Below are positions 43,380 through 55,640 of a stretch of DNA of 64,000 nt, piece by piece. The first letter of the stretch is position 1; every line of letters starts with the position of its first letter. Position numbers and translations under genes: made by a program. Below the pieces are notes generated by a model. That model worked only from the letters and a program-made list of their open reading frames with translations, was not told where the DNA came from and searched no databases. Source of the DNA: Okapia johnstoni (taxonomy: Eukaryota; Chordata; Mammalia; Artiodactyla; Giraffidae); contig CM044313.1 of assembly GCA_024291935.2 (NCBI GenBank), forward strand, positions 82,025,001-82,089,000, in the 5' to 3' direction.

Positions 43380-44860
43380 TAGGGTGACAATTTTAAATAT
43401 ACTTTGATAATTTTTATTTTAAATGTTCTGCTTTTCTAAAGTAAGACAACTTGAAAGTATTTAGTCAAACTTGCTTTTCTGAACTGGTTTAATGTACAAG
43501 CCATTTCTTGATTGTCTCCTAATGATTTATTTAGTACTGTCCGGGCTCTTGCATCCTCATTGTTTAATCAGGCCCCAGCCTCTTAATATTCCACCAAGCC
43601 TGGACTGGTTTGGACCCTGACATGCAACAGAGTGATTCTTTTGATGTTTATATGTATCTGTGTGTCTCCATTCCAAAATTAAATGTACATGGCTTAGAAT
43701 AACTTATTTTATAAGCACTCCACTTGGGAGACACATTGAGATTTAATGAAAGCCATATTCTCCTAGATAATGATGCTCTGTGTCAGTGTCTCACCTGAAA
43801 GGGGAATGTGGAAGCTCAGGGTTCATGTGTTGGTTGTTTTGGTTTTTATTTGCTCGACTGTGGCTGTAATCATATCATTCAGAAATCTAAAGTGCAGACG
43901 CATCTTGCTCCTAATGTGTCATGTTGAATCCTAACCCCATTTCCGCAGCTCCCCACTGTGACTGCGTTCAAAAATACTCCTCTGTCTCCCCGCTGAGATG
44001 CTTACAATTTAGTGCCTTTTAATAAGCAGTGGTTCTACTGCTTGATTGTAGATTGCAGTTGTATTTCTAATGAGTAAAGGAACCAGCGGTACAACATTGA
44101 GGATTTCCTGCTCCTTACCTGGTTTTGCTTCCAGCTTGTGAACATTTGGTTCTTGCTATATTGTACAGTAATAGCTTTCCAAACTGAAGATTCATGACTA
44201 AATTTTTTTGGTATGAGTGATGCTGGACTCTTATCATTTGAAATGTTATTCTACTTTTACAGTAAAACCTCATTGATTCCTCCTGGAGTTGAAGATAATG
44301 ACTTAAAGTTGAATGGTTTGCTAAAGCAAATTAATTGTACATAAGGAAGCCTGATGGGTCTGAACTACTTAAACGCTCTTTAAAAATCACCCTTTTCCCA
44401 CCTGATATGCGTAGTTTCTAATCACTCTCGTCAATTATATTAAAATATCTTCCATGAGGACCTTTATGTAGCCACACCTTTATTTAGATACACTGAATTT
44501 GCTCTTTATACCTGATAGATATACATACATATTTAATGGAGGGTTTAAATGTTTTTTCTTTTAAATTTATGAACATTTTTCACCTAATCAAACTTGCCTT
44601 GCCATAATGAATTTTTAATTAACGAGGTTTTATTGTAGCGTATTTTTCCCTCAGTGCATCTTGCTGAGTCTGAGTCTTGCTGTAGTCTATTTCCATTTTG
44701 GTTTTCAAATTGTTTCTTTCATTTACGGTCTCTTAAAGCCAATGAGCCCTGTTTTGCTTTGTGAAGGCACAAAGACTTCTAGGAAACTTGTACAATGAAT
44801 GTTGAGTTTTAAGCCAGCTTTTTCACTCTCCTCTTTCACCCTCATCAAGAGATAGGCACA
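43380..44860. other. Repeat-poor block, possible conserved non-coding sequence
   Basis: About 1.5 kb without any recognised SINE, LINE or sizeable open frame, AT-rich with many TAAT cores and runs such as CCTAATGATTTATTTAG. Nothing coding is seen. It may be an enhancer or simply unique DNA. Confidence 0.35.
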
Positions 44861-44874
44861 TATAGATGTAACAC

Positions 44875-45101
44875 ATGCACGCATGCATGCTAAGTCGCTT
44901 CAGTCATGTCTGCCTCTGTGACCCCATGGACTGTAGCCCGCCAGGCTTCTCTGCCCATGGGATTCTTCGAGCAAGAATACTGGAGTGGTTTGTCATGCCC
45001 GCCTCTAGGGGATCTTCCCAACCCAGGAATCAAACCTGCGTCTCTTCTGTCTCTTGCATTGGCAGGTGGCTTCTTTACCACTAGCACCACCTGGGAAGCC
45101 C
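44875..45101 (-). mobile_element. Bov-tA SINE
   Basis: Reverse orientation: GCATGCATGCTAAGTCGC to CACCTGGGAAGCCC. Similar AGATGTAA sequence on both sides (about 44865 and 45107). Confidence 0.9.
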
Positions 45102-45532
45102 ATTCAGATGTAAAGTTTCACTTGATACTTGTGTATTTTGCAATATATAAGGTAGACTTCAATGAGAAAAATGAAAAAATCAAAAATAAAAATATGAAAA
45201 TTAAAGTGTAAAAAGATGAAACTCACGCAGGAACCACTGTTCCAGCATGGTAGCTTGCAAGCCTGGCATTTACACACCCAAATGTAGTTAGGGAAGCACC
45301 CTCACTGACTATCACCAGCCAACTATAGTTCCCTTGGGGCAGCAGTGCCCTGGGGCTTTGTAGGAGGTGTTTGATTGGACTGAGCTTATGTAGTGGGGTA
45401 ACTAGAGGATCATTGGGTGGCCTGGGCGCTGAGAGCCATGGATATGGTTCTCTCTGGCTAAGGAAAGACAGAGTCCAGGAAACTGGGTGGAGTCATTTGA
45501 CTCACAGTATCTGCTCCCTCCCGTCCAGGACG

Positions 45533-45759
45533 GGCTTCCCAGGTGGCACTAGTGGTAGAGAACCCACCAGGTGATGCAAGAGACATAAGAGATGCAGGTT
45601 CCATCTCTGGGTCTGGAAGATCCCCTGGAGGAGGAAATGGCAACCCTACTCCACTATCTTAGCCTGGAGAATCCCATGGACATAGGAGCCTGGGGGGAAA
45701 TGGTCCATGGGGTCACAAAGAGTGGGACAAGACTGAAGTCACTTAGCATGCACACACTC
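45533..45759 (+). mobile_element. Bov-tA SINE
   Basis: GGGCTTCCCAGGTGGCACTAG head to CTGAAGTCACTTAGCATGC tail. Confidence 0.9.
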
Positions 45760-45829
45760 CTCCAAGACAGAAACAGCTACAACTCTCTTTACTCAAGTGC
45801 AGGAAACTGCCCAGAGTTCCTTCCCCAGT

Positions 45830-47225
45830 TTATTCCCTCATTTCATAAACAGTGTATTGAGCATCTACCATATTCCAGAACTGCTCTAAGTGCTGGGAAT
45901 TCAGGAATGAACAAAACTGACTGGTTCATTGTAAACTCATGGAGCAGACAATAAGCAAGTAAAGAATTAAATAGAGATGGTAATTTCAGATAAGTGCTAT
46001 AAAAAATAAAAGAAAAACAAGATGAAGCAGTAAAGAGTGTTGGGGTGAAGTTAATTTAGATCCTGAAAGGGGTGAAATGGGAATATTCAGGCAGGGACCC
46101 TAATGAAAAGAGACAGCCAGGCTAAAATTTAGGTGCTAGGGGTTCGAAACAGAGAAAGCAGCATGTGCTAAGGCCCTAAGGTTGAGATGAGTCTAAATAA
46201 CAGCATATTCTCCTGATGTAGAACCCCACTGGAGACCATGGGCTGTACAGAGGTGGAGCCCACACGCCAGCTCCCCAGGCTCAATGCCAGGGCTGCCCAA
46301 GCCCCAGGAAATGCTGGCTCTGCAGAGTTACCAGAGCCCAGTTCTAGCCTTTCTCCAGGATCCAAGACAGCACCACTGCCTCCTCCTCCTCACCCATTAC
46401 TCCTCTTAATTAGCACCAAGGAATCCCAAAGCTTCCCTCCTGTGGGTTCTGTGCCTAGAGGAACAGATTGTGTTAGCCAAGAGTTTGTTCTTTGAGGTAT
46501 CACTATATGTGAAATGGGCTTCCCTAGTAGCTCAGCTGGTAAAGAGCCTGCCTGCAATGCAGGAGACCCCAGTTCAATTCCTGGGTCAGGAAGACCCCCT
46601 GGAGAAGGGATAGGCTACCCACTCCAGTATTCTTGGGCTTCCCTGGTGGCTCAGCTGATAAAGAATCCACCTGCAATGCAGGAGACCTGGGTTCAATCCC
46701 TCGGTTTGGAAGGTCCCCTGGAGAAGGGAACGGCTACCCACTCCAGTATTCTGGCCTGAAGAATTCTATGGACTGTGTAGTCCATGGGGTCACAAAGAAT
46801 TGGACACGACTGAGTGACTTTCACTTCACACACATGAAATGGTACAAGACTCCGTGTAAATGTCAAGTGAAAGCTACAACCACAAATACTACAAAATTTC
46901 ACAGAGACCTGGGCCTCTGAATTGGAATAGACTGAGAATGCTTTGAAGAGTAAAACAGCCTTAAGCTTGACCAAGGGAGAGGAGAGAGAACATTTGGAGT
47001 GGGAATAGAGGAAGGCTCTGAGCCAGGTATGACCACAAAATGAGTAAGGTACATTGAGAGGCTATGAGCAGTCAATTCTATCAGTGTAGAAAGATAGCAT
47101 GGAGGAACAATAGGAAATTCATCCGGAAAAGCAGAGTGAAGCCAGATGGCAGAGGGCCCTTAATGAAGTGCAAGGAGTTTGGATTTTATCACATGTGAAA
47201 AAGAAAAGAGTGAGGTGTGGTTTGG
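45830..47225 (-). repeat. L2 LINE fragments split by a SINE dimer
   Basis: Reverse L2 signatures include TTGAGCATCTACCATATTCC (45857), TCAGATAAGTGCTATAAAAA and ATGTGCTAAGGCCCTAAGG before the SINE, and AAGGAGTTTGGATTTTATC near 47175 after it. The part between 46200 and 46515 is not clearly L2. Confidence 0.6.
46516..46835 (+). mobile_element. Dimeric Bov-tA SINE
   Basis: First unit (46516-46634) stops at CTCCAGTATTCTT and passes straight into GGGCTTCCCTGGTGGCTCAG of a complete second unit that ends GACTGAGTGACTTTCACTTC. Confidence 0.9.
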
Positions 47226-47720
47226 AGTTCAGGGCAGGCAGCCCTAAAATATGCCACTTAGCTACATGGATTACTCTAAGTTAATATTACTTAAGAAACA
47301 GCTAATACATGAAGGACATTCTGACCCTCCTTTGTCCCCTTGTGAGCAGGAAATAAGTCTCCCATGTGAAAAGTACCCTCCTTGGAGCAAGAGATAGAGA
47401 GGCATCCTTTATCACTAGAGACAGGGACTTCAAGGCCAAGAAGTTGTAGAAAAAACCTTGTTACTTCTTTGCTAATTCACTACACCAAGCCCAAACTTTT
47501 TTGTCTTGTCAATTCTTCACAAATTTATTTTTCCTTTGTCTAAAAAGGATTAAAGAAATTGCCCGCTTTGGTCACTTCTTTAAATCTCCTATTCTACAAG
47601 CTCCTCCACATACAAATTAAATTTGGTTTTCTCCTATTAATCTGTCTTGTGTCAATTTGATTATTAGACCAGCCAGAAGAACCAAGAGGGACGGGGGGAA
47701 ATTTCCCCTCCTTGACAGGT
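47225..47720 (+). repeat. LTR-like remnant of an endogenous retrovirus type element
   Basis: Segment with CACATACAAATTAAATTTGG, TCTGTCTTGTGTCAATTTG and ATTATTAGACCAGCCAGAAG before a terminal CTCCTTGACA resembles a gamma-type LTR. No retroviral genes are attached. Family not assigned. Confidence 0.45.
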
Positions 47721-47843
47721 TGAAAAAAGAAGAAAGAACTTGAAACTACACACTATAGAGAAGGTGGTTCTAACTGTTACAGTAAGACGTAATGAATTCC
47801 TAGAATATCAAAGTCACTTTCATCTGGACCTGGCCCCAGCTCA

Positions 47844-48070
47844 TGGGCTTCCCAGGTGGCCCTAGTGGTAAAGAATTTGCCTGCCAATGCAGGAGATGGA
47901 AGAGATGCAAGTTCGATCCCTGGGTCAGGAAGATCCCCAGAAGGAGGGCATGGCAATCCACTCCAGTATTCTTGCCTGGAGAATCCCATGGACAGAGGAG
48001 CCGGACGAGCTACAATCCATAGGGTTGCAAAGAGTCTGACATGACTAAAGCAACTTGGCATGCATGCATG
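47844..48070 (+). mobile_element. Bov-tA SINE
   Basis: GGGCTTCCCAGGTGGCCC head to GACATGACTAAAGCAACTTG and a GCATGCATGC end. Confidence 0.9.
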
Positions 48071-48636
48071 CCAGCTGAGCTGTCTGTACACCTGTCCAGG
48101 TCCAACAGAGGGAACACTAGGAGTAATAAGGGAAAGAAAGATCTGTTCTTCTAAACTTAAACCACTGGGTCCAAATAACTCTGCTTTGAAATTCATTTGC
48201 CCAAATGGAGAGAGGCAACCTTCCTTCTTTGCCACTGATTTTTGCACAGCTGTGGAGTTGCGTGGGCTCAAGGCAGCCACCAAAAATAAACTCCTAGGTC
48301 CCAATGTGCAACAGGAAAGAACACGTCACCTAGGAGAGAAAGGAGGCCATGGGCCCAGTAGGATGACATTTGATAAAAACAACATTCCATAGTGACCAGC
48401 AGACCCTGGGTCCATCTCACTCCCTGCAGCAAGTGGTCCAAGAAGAGTCCTCTCAGGTCCACTATCGCAGAGAATGTATGGGGTGCAGAAGTCCAAAATA
48501 TGAAGAGGGAGGGCAGGTGGAGGGATGTTCAGAGATTTGGCAAAATAGAAGCAGAATCCTGAAAAGTTCAGAATACAAACCTGAGATGGCATGGAAGTCT
48601 TGGGGTGCAGAGGATGGGGGTGAAAAAAAAAGGTGA

Positions 48637-49077
48637 ACAATTTTTCCAGTAGTCATGTATGGATGTGAGAGTTGGGCCATAAAGAAAGCTGAGCACCAAA
48701 GAATTGATGATTTTGAACTGTGGTGTTGGAGAAGACCCTTGAGAATCCCTTGGACAGCAAGGAGATCAAACCAGTCAATCTTAAAGGAAATCAAACCTGA
48801 ATATTCATTGAAAAGACTGATACTGAAGCTGAAGTTCCAATACTTTGGCCACCTGATGCGAAGAGCCGACTCATTGGAAAAGACCCTGATGCTGGGAAAG
48901 ATTGAAGGTAAGAGGAGAAGGGGACAACAGAGGGTGAGATGGTTGGATGGCATCACTGACTCAGTGGACGTGAGATTGAGCAAGCACAGGGAGAGAGTGA
49001 AGGATAGGGAAGCCTGGCGTGCTGCAGTTCTTGGGGTCACAGAGTCGGACACGGCTTAGTGACTGAACAACAACGAT
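48637..49077 (+). mobile_element. BovB LINE 3' fragment
   Basis: Begins with TTTTTCCAGTAGTCATGTATGG and keeps one open frame (48655-49059) for the BovB C-terminal region ([38 protein letters not shown]), ending at the GACACGGCTTAGTGACTGAAC tail. It is truncated at the same place as the copy at 40679. Confidence 0.9.
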
Positions 49078-49361
49078 GCAGCAATTAGATCCACGGTGCT
49101 CATCCAGCCCACCCTTGAAGGAGAAGGGAGTTAAATCTTTTTTGGGAGAATCAGACAAGAGATGGTCTATGTGAAGAGTTGAGGGACAAATAGACTACCG
49201 AAGATGGAATCAAAGTCTGAGCACTAATGGAAAACATCCCTCCCCAAACTCTTTTCCCCTTCTAATTCTATTTGACTTTTTAAAAAAATATAGGCAAAAA
49301 TACAAATTAATTCCTTAAAAAAACATACTTTATGATACTCTGAATCATAAAGAAATAAAGT

Positions 49362-49553
49362 AACCATGCGTGACTACAGCCTGCCAGCCTGCCAGGCTCC
49401 TCAGTCCATGGGATTTTCCAGGCAACAATACTGGAGTGGGTTGCCATTTCTTGCTCCAGGGGATCTTCCCGATCCAGGGATTGAACCCACATCTCCTGCA
49501 AGTCTCCTGCATTGGCAGGAGGATTCTTTTCCATCAAACCACTAGGAAAGTCC
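49362..49553 (-). mobile_element. Bov-tA SINE
   Basis: Reverse orientation: AGGCTCCTCAGTCCATGGG through GATCTTCCCGATCCAGGG to ACCACTAGGAAAGTCC. Confidence 0.88.
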
Positions 49554-50257
49554 ATCCTTCTTGTACTTGCTGTTTTTTTTTGTTTTTTTTTAAGTGCCTT
49601 TAGCTCAAAATAATGTTGATGTCAATATTAAGGCATATTTTGGGATGACATATTTGGTCTCCTTCAAAATCATGCTTAATGTTCCAGGTAAACCAAGCAG
49701 GCATAAATGAACATAGAATCCTCTGCACCTCCATCCCTTGCCCCTTTAACAGAAGTTTTCATTCAGTCTATGTCACTGAGGGGATCAAGTGGTGTGCCTG
49801 TGGTAGGTTTGAGTTTCAATTCTCTGAGCCTCAGGAGATGGAGAATAGTTAAGGAAGTATGAATTTTTAGAAGCAGGGAAATATGATGCTTGGCATGCAA
49901 ATTTAGCTGGTTCCATTTTCCTGGGTTGTGGTTCCTGGCAAAACTATTGGCAAATCTTTGTTCAGAAGTGATTTCTATTATTTTTAAGTAAATATAATGT
50001 CAAAAGAAAAAACAAACAAAAACAAAATTTTACATTTGAATAAAAGAGAAAGGGGAAATTTTATTTACAGCAAAATAGGATTGCAGTGGCTTCCAACAAG
50101 AGGAAAGCAAAACCTGCATGCATTTCTACAGAATGGCGATGGGAGTTGCTCCTTTCACAAAAAATTCCTAGAGGGAATCTTTGGATATGAAAGGACTCCA
50201 GTTCCTGGTTCAAGTCTGGGTCTGGAAGGAGTGGATAATGCAAAAAGAAGGCCAGGG

Positions 50258-50579
50258 GGCTTCCCTTGTGCTTCAGTGGTAAAGAATCTTCCTGCCAATG
50301 CAGGAGACACGGGTTCAATCCCTGATCTGGGAAGATCCCGCATACCTCAGATCAACCAAGCCTGGGAGCCACTACTAGTGACACCATATGCCGCCAACTA
50401 CTGACCCTTGCTCCCTAAACCTGAGCTCAGCAACAAGAGAAACCACTGCAATAAGAAGTGCTCGCATAGCGGCTAGAGGGTAGCCCCTACTAACCACAAC
50501 CAGAGGAAAGTCCACACAGCAACGAGGACCCAGCCCAGCCAAAACTAAGTAAATAAATTAAAATTTTAAAAAATAAAAA
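50258..50579 (+). mobile_element. CHR-type SINE, long form
   Basis: GGGGCTTCCCTTGTGCTTCAG head, GGGTTCAATCCCTGATCTGG box, CACAACCAGAGGAAAGTCC, A-rich tail at 50560-50580. Confidence 0.88.
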
Positions 50580-50589
50580 AGGAAGGCTA

Positions 50590-50712
50590 GGGACTTCTCT
50601 GGTGGTCCAGTGGTTAAGACTCTAACTTCCAGTGCCGGGGGCTTGGGTTCGAGCCCTTGTCGGAGAACTAAGATCCCACATGCCTGGTGGTGCCGCCAAA
50701 AGAAAGAGAAGA
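50590..50712 (+). mobile_element. CHR-type SINE, short form
   Basis: GGGACTTCTCTGGTGGTCC head, GGGTTCGAGCCCTTGTCGG box. It follows the long CHR copy directly. Confidence 0.88.
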
Positions 50713-51744
50713 AGGCTATGTAAATGAATTGAAATTGGAGTATCCATAGGTAGTCCAGAAACGGAGGCGGTCTGGGGAGCTGAGAGGAGAGGAAAAAGAG
50801 CTAGGGAAACCACTCAGTAACCACGAAAGACCAGAACTTGAGGAACAGACGGCTATCGAGAAACTCCTGGAGACCCGCTAGAAAGTTTGGGGAAACTTTC
50901 AAATGGTTCCTCACACTTCATTGCACTGTTAATACCTTCCATTACTCATTCCTCCCAAAACTTCAGGAAAAGGTTTAAACAAGCAGCAGGATATTATTTT
51001 GAAACATGACCCAGTGTGGCTCCAGTTCCCAGCACTTCTTCCCTCCTGACCCTCCCTCTCCCCCACCCCTACTTTCTCACTCCCATCATTCCACAAAGAG
51101 AAGAATGTCAGAGCAGAGCAAGGGGGTCGGATTCTTGGCTTTGGGCTTTCAAAATCTTAGGATTCCAGCATAAATTATAGATTTAAAACAATATGTAATT
51201 AGTCACATTCTAATCTGTCTGCCCCTACTCCCACCAGAGATTTTCCCATTAGGGAAGTCTCCTACTAGGAGATTTTCCCTAGTCTGCAAGAGAAGAGAAA
51301 TGCAATGTCTTTAGTGCCTTTGAGAAGCAGTTGCTCTCTGTTCCCAGGCCAGCCCTGGAGGAAGATCCCCAGAGAGTTTGGGGGTTGGGAGCAAAGCAAA
51401 CCGTTGCCTAGCTTTCCAGATGGGCACCCTCTGGAAGGTTCTCTGCACCCCCAGGGTGTGCATGGAAATGTCTATGTGACACGTCAAGGATGGCAGGCCT
51501 AAGGCAGCCTCACTGAATCCTGGAACCCCTCAGGGTGCTGTAGGACTCAGCAGAGTATCTTCCTCACTCACCAAGAGTAGCAAAGATGCGGCACTAACAG
51601 CCAGAAGATCCTGACAAAGAGATCTCACCAGCCTTGATCTGAATAGAGTGGACAGAACAAAAAACGTATCAACAAACTCCAAGATAAAGAAGTCAGAAGT
51701 AAAAAAAAAAAAAGAAGAAGGACAAAAACCAGTCAGTATGATCT

Positions 51745-51867
51745 CTTTTTCTTTTTTGACCATGCCACAGGGCATGTGGGATCTTAGTTCTCTGACCAGG
51801 GATCAAATTCACAAACCCTACACTGGAAGTGCAAAGTCTTAACCACTGGACCACCAAGGAAGTCCCA
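51745..51867 (-). mobile_element. CHR-type SINE
   Basis: Reverse orientation: GACCATGCCACAGGGCATG, TCTCTGACCAGGGATCAAA, ending CCACCAAGGAAGTCCC. Confidence 0.88.
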
Positions 51868-52434
51868 GTGAGGTCAATTTCTATTTGTGAAAAGCAAAAA
51901 AATCTCTCAGATTCATGATACATGAGTAAGACATTTATAAAACGAAATCTTTATATGGATCACTAATTGGCCTTGGTGGCAATTCAAAAAAAAAAAAAGG
52001 TGAGTGTAAATATGTTATTACTGTTTGAACAAGTGCATAACTTCCCAAGGAGACTGCTATGGCAGACAGTACATATAGGTATCATTTTGCTTAGGTAAAT
52101 TTTTTGGAGTGCTCATAACTTTACATGCATCCTATGTTGCTATACCTGTGGCAGTCAATGAAACCAATATGAAAATCTAATCCAAGCGTTCTCTTTAGCT
52201 GAGGTCTGATGCAAGAGTTTACCTGGCTGGGTAACCATCACATCCATAGGGAGACTGTTCAGAAGCACCGAGTGAACTATCACATATAGGAACTAGTACA
52301 GTTAGTCACAGTGATTAGAAGGACAATCCAATCTGTCATGGTCTCTGCTGAAACAAGAACTGAATCCACCCACAGCCCTGTAAAGACACTTAACCCAAGA
52401 CCTCGGGCTAAATGATGCCTGTGTTGAGAAAACT

Positions 52435-52458
52435 AAAAAAAAAAAAAAAAAAAAAAAA
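52435..52458 (+). repeat. Poly(A) run (24 A)
   Basis: Unbroken A-run with no clear element 5' of it; 50712-53060 otherwise holds only the CHR copy at 51745, A-runs at about 51701 and 51988, and unrecognised sequence. Confidence 0.9.
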
Positions 52459-53054
52459 GAAGAGCAGTCAGGCAACACTTTAGAATACTGGAGTTCAGGA
52501 TGTCTGACTCTGGACCATCACAGAAACCAACAGCCTAGGGTCAAGATGACAATGCCACTTTACCTCACTCAGAACTGTGGTCTTTTCATAGTACAGTCTC
52601 TTTAGTAAACACGTTGTTCAAAAAAAATCAGCTTATTGCTTTCGGTTTCAAAAATTCAACTATGATTAACCAAGTAAGACAGGTGTATAGCTTCTGGTGT
52701 CTCTGTTTTTTAAAAGGCCTACTTTTTAGTAACACTTTACATGGGACATCCTTATCCCTCAGTGACTTCTGCTAGATTATAAGGCCTACACTGCAAGAAC
52801 TAAATAGTTCTGCTCTTCCACAGTAGGGCCTAGGCTACTGTTAGTTTTATATCCCCAGTAACGCTGAATGTGGAAAGTCATGTGTAAGTATGTAGAAGTC
52901 TGACTAGGGTATAGAACCAATGAGGAAAACATGACCTACACACAGAGGGACATAGCAAAGTGAAGAAATCAACATCATCATTTCTGTCTCATTTATTTTT
53001 GATGAAAAACATGAATGAATACTTTTTCTCGCCTATTTAAAAGGCTACTTTAGA

Positions 53055-53170
53055 AATAATGCAATTTGCAGCAACATGGATGGACCAAGAAATTATTGAA
53101 CTAAGTCAATCAGAAAGAGAAAGACAAATACCATAAGATATCACTTATATGTGAAGAGAAAGAAGAATTA
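53055..53170 (+). repeat. L1 3' fragment
   Basis: GCAACATGGATGGACCAAG, TAAGTCAATCAGAAAGAGAAAG and CACTTATATGTG are L1 3' signatures. Confidence 0.75.
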
Positions 53171-53899
53171 GAAGAAAGAAGCCCAAACTCTGTTATTGTC
53201 ACTCAGAATTGATATGTGGGGGACTATATAGCGTGACAGAAAAATGGTGAAGAGCAGAGTCCAGAGGCCAAAAGTGGTATTGACCAGAAAAGGGCTGGGG
53301 CAAGTCATTTCACCTCTTTGACCCTCACTTTCCTGTTCTGTCAAAGGTCAGATTAAATATTCCATGTGATTCAAGACAACTGTGTAACCAATTGTAACCA
53401 ATGGGCTGTTTTTATTTTCATTTTTCTTTATTCTGCCAACAAGTTTTATTTTGATTGTTCCTCTTTTTTTTAATGTTTTGCCATTGAGTTACTTACATCC
53501 ACAATTAAACATTTCTTTTCTGTATCTGTTCATTCTCAGGAATCAGGTGTTAAAATAATGGAGCTACAGACATAACCTGTTTTGTTGCATTTCACTTTAT
53601 TGTGCTTTGCAGATATTGCATTTCTTACAAATTGAAGTGTGGGAACCCTGCATTGAGCAAGTCTATCTATGCCATTTTCCAGTACAGTAACATTTGCTCA
53701 CTTTATGTCTCTGTGCCATGTTTTGGTAATTCTCATAATATTTCAAATCCTCCACCAGCAAAAACATTACAACTTATTGAAGGTTCAGATGGTTAGCATT
53801 TTTTTTCTAGCAATAAAATATTTTAAATTAAGGTATGTAATTTTTTAGATATAATGCTACTGCACACTTAATAGACTATGTATAATGTGAACATGCAAT

Positions 53900-54168
53900 T
53901 CAGTAGGCCCCAGTTCGATTCCTGGGTCGAGAAGATTCACTGGAGAAGGGATAGGCTACCCACTCCAGTATTCTTGGGCTTCCCTGGTGGCTCAGCTGGT
54001 AAAGAATCCGTCTGCAATGCTGGAGACCTGGGTTCAATCCCTGGCTCGGGAAGATCCCCCGGAGAAGGAAAAGGCTACCCACTCTAGTATTCTGGTCTGG
54101 AGAATTCCATGAACTGTATAGTCCATGGGGTCTCAAACAGTCATACACAACTGAGCAACTTTCAGTTA
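53900..54168 (+). mobile_element. Dimeric Bov-tA SINE, 5'-truncated
   Basis: Enters inside the first head (CAGTAGGCCCCAGTTCG), meets CTCCAGTATTCTT|GGGCTTCC at about 53977, then a full second unit ends near AACTGAGCAACTTTCAG. Confidence 0.9.
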
Positions 54169-54831
54169 GTGTGAACATAACTTTTATATGCACTGGGAAA
54201 CCAAAATATTCACATGACTTGCTTCATTGTAATATGCAATTTATTGCAGTGGTCTGGAACAGAACATGAAATATCTCTTGAGGTCGGCCTATCTTTCGAT
54301 TTTGATGCAGTGCACACTATTTTTTGTTCCTTTTAAGTTGACAGCAGTTCGCACTCTTAAGGAAGGACCCAAGCCGGAAGGATGCCCTTGTAGCCACAGC
54401 AGGTGCAAAAGAGAAAGGGACTGTTTCAGAGTAAGAGCAATGAACCGTCTCCAGACTAAGTATAGTACGGTGATTAACCTTTTGAAATGATGAACCAAGC
54501 AGAGTAACACAAATACTAAATTGGGCTGTCTTCCAGGATGACCTTTCTTTAAGAATGTAAAGTAGGCAAAAATGTATCTGCTTCTGCAGCTGTCAATTTG
54601 AACAGAATCAGACCAACTCCCCGTATGACATATCCTGTCTGGTTGGACAGGTGTGGAAAGTAGGCATTCTTAGCTAAGAAGAAGAAGTAGGCTATTTTCA
54701 CTTTGACTTGCCCTTCTTTGTGTGTGCCCAAAACAGAGCTATTTATAAAATATTCTGAAGTAAACGATTAATACAAGTGAGGAGCTTTCGAGGCACCCTC
54801 CTGAACACTGGTTCTGTTTCTTCTCTTGCAG

Positions 54832-54884
54832 TCGTAAGAGCTGCAGCGACTGCCAGCAGGAGAACAAGAAGGAGGTCAGTGCAG
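54832..54884 (+). other. Candidate small exon (splice-site pattern only)
   Basis: A long pyrimidine tract ending TTCTCTTGCAG (AG at 54830-54831) is followed by 53 bases and then the donor G|GTGAGAGG (GT at 54885-54886). Two of three frames are open; one reads RKSCSDCQQENKKEVSA. I do not recognise the peptide. It could be an exon of an unannotated or non-coding transcript upstream of SUB1, or chance. Confidence 0.25.
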
Positions 54885-55304
54885 GTGAGAGGAGTGTGGA
54901 AATTGGAGCGCTGCCTCCCAAATTCCCCGGGGAATCCTCTCCTGGCCGTGGAGAAGGGCCCCACAGCCTCACCACTCCACAACAGCTCCCCCGCGTCATC
55001 TTCAACACACAGCCAGGATTACTACCAACGTCATCATGGTGCTTGTTATTATTTTGTCTTTTTATTACTCTCAGGTGGGGGAAGCTGATATCCTGAGCTT
55101 AAATGTGGGACGCCAGCGATCATACGCACACCCTCATACTAAATTAGGTTATCGAATTGTTGAATAAACAAGGACTGTTTCTCTACAGTAAGGGCCAATA
55201 AAATCAATAAATAGAGTGGGTCCTATGAGCCAGATATTCTCAGCCATTCTGAGGTAAAAGTTATTCATTCAAAAGATAATTAAAGTGACTTCTAATTAGG
55301 TATA

Positions 55305-55455
55305 TGGCTTCTCTGTGGGGTGATGAAAATGCCCTGGAGTTAGTGGTGATTTCTGTACAACTTTATGAATACGCTAAAAACCACTGAACTGTATGCTTTA
55401 AAATGATGAATTTTATGGTATGTGAATTATATGGATCTCAATTTTTTTTTAAAGG
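55305..55455 (+). repeat. L1 3' end fragment
   Basis: AACCACTGAACTGTATGCTT, GAATTTTATGGTATGTGAATT, T-run at 55442-55450. Confidence 0.7.
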
Positions 55456-55479
55456 TAATTAAGGAGTGGCTAGTATGTG

Positions 55480-55640
55480 CCAGAGACACTGTGCTAGGAA
55501 CTGGGTAAAAAATATTTAACTCTTTGAGCCTCCTACTATGTGCTGGATACTATGCAAAGTCCCTTTTTTGAATTTTCATAAGCTCCCTAGAAGGAAGGGA
55601 GTATTAGTATCCCATTTTATAGCTAAAGAAATGGATATAG
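55480..55640 (-). repeat. MIR/L2-type fragments
   Basis: Signatures CTACTATGTGCTGGATACTATG and TATTAGTATCCCATTTTATAG. Confidence 0.5.

Noticed and set aside
46516..46835. tRNA genes (tRNA-Glu-like heads with GGTTCAATCCC boxes), here and in all other SINEs
   Set aside because: The heads are parts of tRNA-derived SINEs fused to BovA or CHR tails and lack complete cloverleafs.
47225..47720. A complete endogenous retrovirus
   Set aside because: Only an LTR-like stretch is visible; no gag, pol or env motifs and no second LTR nearby.
48655..49059. 134-codon frame as a gene
   Set aside because: It is the BovB C-terminal region and matches the same segment in the copies at 28700, 40700 and 58900.
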